Shown here one piece after another: positions 53,151 to 61,820 of a stretch of DNA of 64,000 nucleotides (position 1 is the stretch's first letter; every line of letters begins with the position of its first letter). A model generated the notes under the pieces. It was not told the origin of the DNA and did no database searches. It was given only the letters and a program-made list of their open reading frames with translations. The DNA is from Mercurialis annua (Eukaryota > Streptophyta > Magnoliopsida > Malpighiales > Euphorbiaceae). Made by a program: the position numbers and the translations under genes. The DNA lies in assembly GCF_937616625.2 (NCBI RefSeq), contig NC_065573.1, forward strand, positions 4,479,001 to 4,543,000, read 5' to 3'.

Positions 53151-56100
53151 CGAAACAAATGCAAATGTTTTGCCTTTTTAGCAATTTAAGCCAAACATTT
53201 ACAAAAGTTACAAAACAAATCCAAACGTTTCACCTTTTTAGCTATTTAAGGCAAACGTTTACAAACGGTACAAAACAAATCCAAATGTTTCACCTTTTTA
53301 GCGATTTAATCCAAAACATTTACAAACGTTACGAAACAAATTCAAACGTTTAAAACGTTACGAAACAAATCCAAACGTTTCACATAGTGATTTAACCCAA
53401 ACCTTTACAAACGTTACGAAATAAAACCAAGCGTTTCATCTCTTTAGCAATTTAAGTCAAACATTTACAAACGTTACGAAACAAATTTAAACATTTTTCC
53501 TTTTTAGCGATTGAAGCCAAACATTTACAAACGTTACGAAAAAAATTCAAACATTTCACCTTTTTAGCTATTTAAGCCAAACGTTTAAAATGTTACGAAA
53601 AGAATCCAAATTTTTTCCCTTTTTAGCAATTTAAGCCAAACATTTACTAACGTTACGAAACAAATCCAAACATTTCACCTTTTTAGCAATTAAGCGAAAC
53701 GTTTACAAACATTACGAAACAAATCCAAGTTTTTCACCTTTTTAGCAAATTAAGTCAAACGTTTACAAAAGTTACGAAACAAATCCAAGTGTTTCACCTT
53801 TTTAGCAATTAAGCCAAACGTTTAAAGACATTATGAAACAAATCCAAACGTTTCACATTATTAGCGATTGAAGCCAAACATTTACAAACGTTACGAAACA
53901 AATCCAAGTGTTTTACCTTTTTAGAAATTTAAGCCAAACGTTTACAAACGTTACGAAACAAATCCAAACGTTTCGCCTTTTTAGCAATTTAAGCCAAATA
54001 TTTACAAACGTTACGAAACAAATCCAAACTTTTCACCTGTTTAGCGATTCAAGGCAAACATTTACAAACGTTCTGAAATATATTCAAACGTTTTCCCATT
54101 TTAGCGATTTAAGTCAAACGTTTACAAACGTTACGAAACAAATCCAAACGTTTCCCCATTTTAGCAATTTAAGCCAAACGTTTACAAATATTAGGAAACA
54201 AATCCAAATGTTTCACCTTTTTAGCAATTTAAGCCAAACATTTACAAACGTTACGAAACAAATGCAAACGTTTCCCCATTTTAGCGATTTAAACCAAACG
54301 TTTACAAACGTTACGAAACAAATCCAAACGTTTCATCTTTTTAGCGATTTAATCCAAACTTTAACAAACCTTACGAAACAAATTCAAACGTTTAAAATGT
54401 TACGAAACAAATCCAAACGTTTCACATTTTTAGGGATTTAACCCTAACCTTTACAAACATTACGAAACAAAACTAAGCGATTCATATTTTTAGCAATTTA
54501 TGCCAAACATTTACAAACGTTACGAAACAAATTTAAACATTTCTCCTTTTTAGCAATTTAAGCCAAACCTTTACAAATGTTACGAAACAAATCCAAGCAT
54601 TTCACCTTTTGAATAACTTAAGCCAAACGTTTACAAACGTTATGAAACAAAGCCAAACGTTTCACCTTTTTAGCGATTTAAGCCAAACGTTTACAAATGT
54701 TACGAAACAAATCCAAACGTTTCACATTTTTAGCGATTTAAGCCAAACGTTAACAAAGGTTAGAAAATAAATCCAAATGTTTCGCCTTTGTAGCAATATT
54801 AGACAAACGTTTACAAACGTTACGAACCAAATCCAAGCATTTCCCCTTTTGAGCAATTTCAGCCAAACTTTTACAAACTTTACGAAACAAATCCAAGCAT
54901 TTCCCCTTTTTAGCAATTTAAGCCAAATGTTTACAAACTTTACGAAACAAATCCAAACGTTTCACCTTTTTAGCGATTTAAGCCAAACGTTTACAAACTT
55001 TACAAAACAAATTCAAACGTTTCACCTTTTTAGCGATTTAAGCCAAACGTTAACAAACGTTTCGAAACAAATGCAAATGTTTCACCTTTTTAGCAATTTA
55101 AGCCAAACGTTTACAAAAGTTACAAAACAAATCCAAACGTTTCACCTTTTTAGCGATTTAAGCCAAACCTTTACAAATGTTACGAAACAAATCCAAGCGT
55201 TTCACCTTTTAAACAACTTAAGCCAAACGTTTACAAACGTTATGAAACAAAGCCAAACGTTTCACCTTTTTAGCGATTTAAGCCAAACGTTTACAAATGT
55301 TACGAAACAAATCCAAACGTTTCATATTTTTAGCGATTTAAGCCAAACATCAACAAAGGTTAGGAAACAACTCCAAATGTTTCGACTTTGTAGGAAATTG
55401 AGACAAACGTTTACAAACGTTACGAAACAAATCCAAGCATTTCCCCTTTTTAGCAATTTCAGCCAAACGTTTACAAACTTTACGAAACAAATCCAAGCAT
55501 TTCCCCTTTTTAGCAATTTAAGCCAAATGTTTACAAACTTTACGAAACAAATCCAACCGTTTCACCTTTTTAGCGATTTAAGCCAAACGTTTACAAACTT
55601 TACAAAACAAATTCAAATGTTTCACCTTTTTAGCGATTTAAGCCAAACGTTAACAAACGTTTCGAAACAAATGCAAATGTTTCGCGTTTTTAGCAATTTA
55701 AGCCAAACATTTACAAAAGTTACAAAACAAATTCAAACGTTTCACCTTTTTAGCGATTTAAGGCAAACGTTTACAAACGGTACCAAACAAATCCAAACGT
55801 TTCACCTTTTTAGCGATTTAATCCTAACGTTTACAAACGTTACGAAACAAATTCAAACGTTTTAAACGTTACGAAACAAATCCAAACGTTTCACATTTTT
55901 AGCGATTTAACCCAAACCTTTAAAAACATTACGAAACAAAACCAAGCGTTTCATCTTTTTAGCAATTTAAGCAAAACATTTACAAACGTTATGAAACAAA
56001 TTTAAACATTTTGCCTTTTTAGCGATTGAAGCCAAACATTTACAAACGTTACGAAAAAAATCCAAACATTTCATCTTTTTAGCTATTTAAGCCAAACGTT

Positions 56101-59100
56101 TAAAATGTTACGAAAAGAATCCAAATGTTTTCCCTTTTTAGCAATTTAAGCCAAACGTTTACAAACATTACTAAACAAATCCAAGTTTTTCACCTTTTTA
56201 GCAAATTAAGTCAAATGTTTACAAAAGTTACGAAACAAATCCAAGCGTTTCACCTTTTTAGCAATTTAAGCCAAACGTTTACAGACATTACGAAACAAAC
56301 CCAAACGTTTCACCTTTTTAGCGATTGAAGCCAAACATTTACAAACGTTACGAAACAAAGCCAAACAATTACAAACGTTACGAAACAAATCCAAGTGTTT
56401 TACCTTTTTAGAAATTTAAGCCAAACGTATACAAATGTTACGAAACAAATCCAAACGTTTCGCCTTTTTAACAATTTAACCCAAACGTTTACAAACGTTA
56501 GGAAACAAATCCAAACTTTTCACCTATTTAGCGATTCAAGGCAAACATTTACAAACGTTCTGAAACATATTCAAACGTTTTCCTATTTTAGCGATTTAAG
56601 TCAAACGTTTACAAACGTTACGAAACAAATCCAAACGTTTCCCCATTTTAGCGATTTAAGCCAAACGTTTACAAACATTAGGAAACAAATCCAAATGTTT
56701 CATCTTTTTAGCAATTTAAGCCAAACATTTACAAACGTTACGAAACAAATGCAAACGTTTCCCCATTTTAGCGATTTAAATCAAACGTTTACAAACGTTA
56801 CGAAACAAATCCAAACATTTCATCTTTTTAGCGATTTAATCCAAACATTAACAAACGTTACGAAACAAATTCAAACGTTTAAAATGTTACGAAACAAATC
56901 CAAACGTTTCACATTTTTAGCGATTTAACCTAAACCTTTACAAACATTACGAAACAAAATCAAGCGTTTCATCTTTGTAGCAATTTATGCCAAACATTTA
57001 CAAACGTTACGAAACAAATTTAAACATTTCGCCTTTTTAGCAATTTAAGCCAAACATTTACAAATGTTTCGAAACAAATCCAAGCGTTTCGCCTTTTTAG
57101 CAATTTAAGCCAAACATTTACAAACGTTATAAAACAAATCCAAAAGTTTCACCTTTTTAGCGATTAGATCCAAACGTTAACAAACGTTACGAAACTAATT
57201 CAAACGTTTAAAACGTTACGAAACAAATCCAAACGTTTCACATTTTTAGCGATTTAACCCAAACCTTTACAAACATTACGAAATAAAACCAAGCGTTTCG
57301 TCTTTTTAGCAATTTATGCCAAACATTTACAAACGTTACGAAACAAATTTAAACATTTCGCCTTTTTAGCGATTGTAGCCAAACATTTACAAACATTACG
57401 AAACAAATCCAAGCGTTTCACCTTTTTAGCGATTTAACCCAAACTTTTACAAACGATACAAAACAAAACAAAACGTTTAAAACAATTACGAAACAAATCC
57501 AAATATTTCCCCATTTTAGCTATTTAAGCCAAACGTTTAAAATGTTACGAAAAGAATCCAAATGTTTTCCCTTTTTAGCAATTTAAGCCAAAAATTTACT
57601 AACGTTACGAAACAAATCCAAAAATTTCACCTTTTTTATCAATTGAAGCCAAACGTTTACAAATATTACGAAACAAATCCAAGTGTTTCACCTTTTAGCA
57701 GATTAAGTCAAACGTTTATAAAAGTTACGAAACAAATCCAAGCGTTTCACCTTTTTAGCAATTTAAGCCAAACGTTTACAAACATTACGAAACAAATCCA
57801 AACGTTTCACCTTTTTAGCGATTGAAGTCAAACGTTTACAAACATTACGAAACAAAGCCAAACATTTCACATTTTTAGCGATTTAACCCAAACCTTTGCA
57901 AACGTTACAAAACAAAACCAAGTGTTTCCCCTTTTGAGCAATTTATGCCAAACATTTACAAACGTTACAAACAATTTAAACATTTTGCCTTTTTAGCGAT
58001 TAAAGCCAAACATTTACAAACGTTATGAAACAAATCCAAGCGTTTCATCTTTTTAGCGATTTAAGCCGAACTTTTACAAACATTACGAAACTAAGCCAAA
58101 CGTTTAAAACAATTACGAAACAAATCCAAACGTTTCCCAATTTTAGCTATTTAAGCCAAACGTTTAAAATGTTACGAAAAGAATCCAAATGTTTTCCCTT
58201 TTTAGTAATTTAAGCCAAACAGTTACTAATGTTACGAAACAAATCCAAACATTTCAGCTTTTTAGCAATTTAAGCCAAACGTTTACAAACATTACAAAAC
58301 AAATCAAAGTGTTTCACCTTTTTAGCAAATTACGTCATACGTTTACAAAAGTTACGAAACAAATCCAAGCGTTTCACCTTCTTAACAATTTAAGCCAAAC
58401 GTTTACAGACATTACGAAACAAATCCAAACGTTTCAACTTTTTAGCAATTGAAGACAAACGTAAACAAACGTTATGAAACAAAGCCAAACAATTACAAAC
58501 GTTACGAAACAAATCCAAGTGTTTCACCTTTTTAGAAATATAAGCCAAACGTTTACAAACGTTACGAAACAAATCCAAACGTTTCGCCTTTTTAACAATT
58601 TAAGCCAAATGTTTACAAACGTTACGAAAAAAATCCAAACTTTTCACATTTGGAGATTTAAGGCAAACATTTCCAAACGTTCCAAAACAAATTGAAACGT
58701 TTCCCCATTGAAGAGATTTAAGCCAAACGTTTACAAATGTTACGAAATAAATCCAAACATTTCCCTATTTTAGCGATTTAAGCCAAACGTTTACAAACAT
58801 TAGGAAACAAATTCAATCACCTTTTTAGAGATTTAAGCCAAACATTTACAAACGTTACAAAACAAATGCAAACGTTTCCCCATTTTAGCGATTTAAACCA
58901 AACACTTAGAAACGTTACGAAACAAATCCAAAAGTCTCACCTTTATAACAATTTAAGCCAAACGTTTACAAACGTTACGAAACAAAACCAAACGTTTAAA
59001 ACGTTACCAAACAAATCCAGACGTTTACAAACGCTACGAAAAAAATCTGAATGTTTCACCTTTTTAGCGATTTAAGCCAAACGTTTACAAACGTTACGAA

Positions 59101-60132
59101 ACAAAACAGGACATCTCACCTTTTTTGCGATTTAAGCCAAACATTTACAAACATTACCAAACGAAACCAAATATTTAGAACGTTACGAAACAAATCAAAG
59201 CGTTTAATCTTTTTAGCAATTTCAGCCAAACGTTTATAACCGTTGCGAAACAAATCCAAACGTTTCACCTTTTTAGCGATTTAAGCCATTTATAAACATT
59301 AAGAAAAAAATCCAAACGTTTCACCTTTTTTGCGATTTAAGCCAAACGTTTACAAACGTTACGAAACAAAACCAAATGTTTATAAACGTTATGAAACAAA
59401 TCCAAACGTTTCACCTTTTTAGCAAATTAAGCGAAACGTTTACAAACGCTACGAAAGAAATCCAAACGTTTCACCTTTTTAGCAATTTAAACGAAACATT
59501 TACAAACGTTACGAAACAAATACAAGCGTTTCACCTTTTTAGAAATTTAAGCAAAACATTTACAAACATTACGAAACAAATCCAAACGTTTCACCTTTTT
59601 AGCGATTTAAGCCGAACGTTTACAAACGTTACGAAACAAAATCAAACGTTTTACCTTTTTAGCGATTTAATCCAAACGTTTACAAACGTTAGGAAACAAA
59701 TTCAAACGTTTCCCCATTTAAGCAATTTAAGCCAAACGTTTAAAACGGTACGAAACAAATCCAAACGTTTCCCCTTTTTTGCGAATTAAGCCAAACGTTT
59801 ACAAACGCTACGAAACAAATCCAAGCGTTTCAACTTTTTGGAAATTTAAGCCCTAACTCTTACAAACGTTACGAAATAAAACCAAACGTTTCATCTTTTT
59901 AGCGATTTAAGCCAAAAGTTTATAAATGTTACGAAACAAATCCAAACGTTTCACCTTTTTAGCAATTTAAGCCAAACATTTACAAACGTTACGAAATAAA
60001 TCCAAACGTTTCACCTTTTTAGCGATTTAAGCCGAACATTTTACAAACTTTACGAAACAAAGCCAAACGTTTCACCTATTTAACAATTTAAATCCAAGCG
60101 TTTCACCTTTTTAGAGATATAAGCCAAACGTT
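53151..60132. repeat. Right, increasingly divergent part of the main array
   Basis: Monomers first resemble L1 (53.2-53.9 kb matches 14.6-15.4 kb in type), then form their own local families. A segment at 53908-54441 recurs at 56395-56928 (offset 2487), with shared oddities such as AACGTTCTGAAA and CCCATTTTAGC. From about 57.1 kb onward monomers become irregular, with shortened copies (for example CACATTTGGAGATTTAAGG at 58647 and CAATCACCTTTTTAGAG at 58813) and B-only halves. Just before the insert, 60020-60132 again matches the end of the R/L unit (AACTTTACGAAACAAAGCC, then AATTTAAATCCAAGCG). Confidence 0.8.
54560..55759. repeat. 600-bp (10-monomer) tandem duplication
   Basis: Monomers from about 54560 repeat from about 55160 at exactly 600 bp. 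Shared marks are the short CCTTTTGAATAACTT / CCTTTTAAACAACTT monomer (54602/55202), the GTTAGAAAATAA / GTTAGGAAACAA monomer, the CTTTGTAG monomer (54787/55387) and the ATTTCCCC pair. The copies differ at scattered sites, so this is not the youngest event in the array. Confidence 0.8.
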
Positions 60133-60134
60133 AA

Positions 60135-60177
60135 ATTATTTTTATTATTATTATTATTCCGTCGAGGTTTAGATAAT

Positions 60178-60213
<36 letters not shown>

Positions 60214-60222
60214 TTTTTATTA
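60135..60222. repeat. TTA/TTATT microsatellite
   Basis: Two TTA runs (about 60143-60158 and 60177-60216) are separated by CCGTCGAGGTTTAGATAA. They form the left part of the non-satellite insert and may have grown by slippage since it arrived. Confidence 0.85.
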
Positions 60223-60390
60223 AATGTTATAATCTATTTATGCAAAATAAAAACCCCATGCATTCCCTACTCCCTTTATTTTGAATCCATTTTTTTTTAA
60301 CATAAAAAACCCATTACTTGCAAAATGATAATCATGTCCTTGTTTCATGATTCTGCAGCGTGAAACCTATTTTTTTCCCTTTCTTCCTTT

Positions 60391-60404
60391 TATATATATA
60401 TATA
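60391..60404 (+). promoter_or_regulatory. TATA-like (TA)7 run
   Basis: TATATATATATATA follows a CT-rich tract and lies 42 bp before a telo box, a spacing suited to a plant core promoter with its start near 60430-60440. Transcription would run rightward into the satellite. A (TA)n run can also arise by chance or slippage, so promoter activity is only suggested. Confidence 0.35.
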
Positions 60405-60445
60405 CACGTTTTTTTTAAACTAAATTTCAAATCCCTTAATTCCTC

Positions 60446-60453
60446 AAACCCTA
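60446..60453 (+). promoter_or_regulatory. Telo box AAACCCTA in a leader-like context
   Basis: The context TTCCTCAAACCCTAGCCGAC resembles 5' leaders of many plant housekeeping and ribosomal-protein genes, where a telo box lies just after the start site. Here the leader is cut off about 23 bp later by satellite, so no coding sequence is attached. Confidence 0.4.
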
Positions 60454-61512
60454 GCCGACATCTACACTCTTAAATTCGTTACGAAATAAATCCAAACGTT
60501 TCACATTTTTAGCGATTTAATCCAAACGTTTACAAACGTTACGAAACAAAACCAAGCGTTTCACCTTTTTAGCAATTAAAGCTAAATGTTTACAAACATT
60601 ATGAAACAAATCCAAGCGTTTAACTTTTTTAGCAATTTAAGCCAAACGTTTACAAACGTTAAGAAACAAATTCAAGCGTTTCACCTTTTTAGTGATTTAA
60701 GCCAAACGTTTACAAGCGTTAAGAAACAAATCCAAACATTTCCCCTTTTTAGCGATTTAAGCCAAATGTTTACAAACGTTACGAAACAAATCCAAACGTT
60801 TCACCTTTTTAGCGATTTATGTCAAATGTTTACAAAGGTTATGAATGAAACCCAAATGGTTCGCCTTTTTAGCGATTTAAGCCAAAATGTTTACAAATGT
60901 TACGAAACAAATCCAAACTTTTCACCTTTTTAGCGAGTTAAGCCAAAAATTAACAAAGGTTATAAAATAAATCCAATTGTTTCACATTTTTAGCAATTTG
61001 AGCCAATAGTTTAAAAACGTTACGAAAGAAATCCGAGTGTTTCCCCTTTTTAGCAATTTAAACCTAACGTTTACAAATGTTACAAAACAAATCCAAGCGT
61101 TTCACCTTTTTAGCAATTTAAGACAAACGTTTACAAACATTACGAAACAAATCCAAACGTTTCATCTTTTTAGCAATTTAAGCCAAACATTTACAAACAT
61201 TACGAAACAAATTCAAACGTTTCACCTTTTTAGCAATTTAAGCCAAACATTTACAAACGATACAAAACAAATCTAAATGTTTCACCTTTTTAGAGATTTA
61301 AGCCAAACGTTTACAAATGTTTCGAAACAAATCTAAATGTTTTGCCTTTTTAGTAATTTAAGCCAAACGTTTACAAACGTTACGAAACAAATCCAAACGT
61401 TTCACCTTTTTAGCGATTTAAGCCAAACGTTTACAAACGTTACGAAATAAAACCAAATCTTTAAAACGTTACGAAACAAATCCAAACGTTTCACATTTTT
61501 ACTGATTTAAGT

Positions 61513-61527
61513 CGTAACGTTTGTAAA
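61513..61527 (-). other. Micro-inversion of a monomer core
   Basis: In sister units (for example near 44150) ACTGATTTAAG is followed by CCAAACG, then TTTACAAACGTTACG, then AAACAAAACC. Here ACTGATTTAAGT is followed by CGTAACGTTTGTAAA, the exact reverse complement of that 15-base core, then ACAAAACC. The CCAAACG box was lost at the same time. The inverted part is centred on the semi-palindromic GTTT...AACGTT...AAAC region, which could form a hairpin. Confidence 0.8.
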
Positions 61528-61808
61528 ACAAAACCAAGCGTTTCACCTTTTTAGCAATTTAAGCCAAACGTTTACAAACATTACAAAACAAATCATAGCG
61601 TTTCACTTTTTTAGAAATTTAAGACAAACCTTTACAAACGTTACGAAACAAATCCAAGCGTTTCACCTTTTTAACAATGTAAGCCAAACGTTTACAAACA
61701 TTATGAAACAAAGCCAAACGTTTAAAACGTTACGAAACAAAACCAAACGTTTAAAACGTTACGAAACAAATCCAAACGTTTCACATTTTTAGTGATTTAA
61801 CCCAAACC

Positions 61809-61820
61809 TTTCGTAACGTT
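61809..61820 (-). other. Second micro-inversion, about 300 bp further on
   Basis: Sister units read AAACCTTTACAAACGTTACGAAAC at this place (in pieces: AAACC, TTTACAAACG, TTACGAAAC). Here AAACC is followed by TTTCGTAACGTT and then ATGAAAC. TTTCGTAACGT is the reverse complement of ACGTTACGAAA, so the core appears flipped, with a CpG change beside it. A simple substitution path would need several adjacent changes. Confidence 0.65.

Larger units (their letters stand above)
6153..60132. repeat. 60-bp tandem satellite array, main block
   Basis: Some 900 head-to-tail copies of a 60-bp monomer, all in one orientation. The consensus is CCAAACGTTT (1-10), CACCTTTTTAGCGATTTAAG (11-30), CCAAACGTTT (31-40), ACAAACGTTACGAAACAAAT (41-60). 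The period is exactly 60 over long stretches, broken by 29-30 bp half-monomers and small indels. By my count of the consensus it is 35% GC with C twice as common as G, and five CpGs where about 1.6 are expected. AAACGTT boxes start at 1, 31 and 41. Common variants are AAATGTTT, AAACATTT, GCAATTT, GTGATTT, ACAAAAC and ATGAAAC, mostly CpG transitions. No transposon interrupts this 54-kb block. The likely setting is constitutive heterochromatin (pericentromere, centromere or knob); which one cannot be told from the sequence. Confidence 0.98.
60133..60476. other. Non-satellite, promoter-like insert in the array
   Basis: This 344-bp stretch is the only non-satellite DNA between 6153 and 64000. In plus orientation it holds a TTA/TTATT microsatellite, a mixed AT-rich part with CCCCATGCATTCCC and TTCTGCAGCGTGAAACC, a pyrimidine tract, a (TA)7 TATA-like run, and 42 bp further on CTCAAACCCTAGCCGACATC, which looks like a plant gene leader. 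No ATG-started frame follows before satellite resumes. A 7-bp direct repeat TTAAATT flanks it (60131-60137 and 60470-60476). However, the flanking satellite is not contiguous in the higher-order repeat: roughly 850 bp seen elsewhere (about 24.9 to 25.74 kb) is missing, so it may be filler DNA captured at a repaired break. It could equally be a fragment of a Ty3/gypsy LTR, since such LTRs often carry TTATT runs and CAAACCCTAG leaders. Confidence 0.75.

Noticed and set aside
60133..60476. Insert as a MITE or other complete transposon
   Set aside because: Its ends are not inverted repeats of each other, and the only support is a 7-bp AT-rich direct repeat; a captured fragment fits better.
60133..60476. 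A gene starting in the insert
   Set aside because: The leader-like sequence is cut off by satellite about 23 bp after the telo box, with no ATG-started frame belonging to non-satellite DNA.
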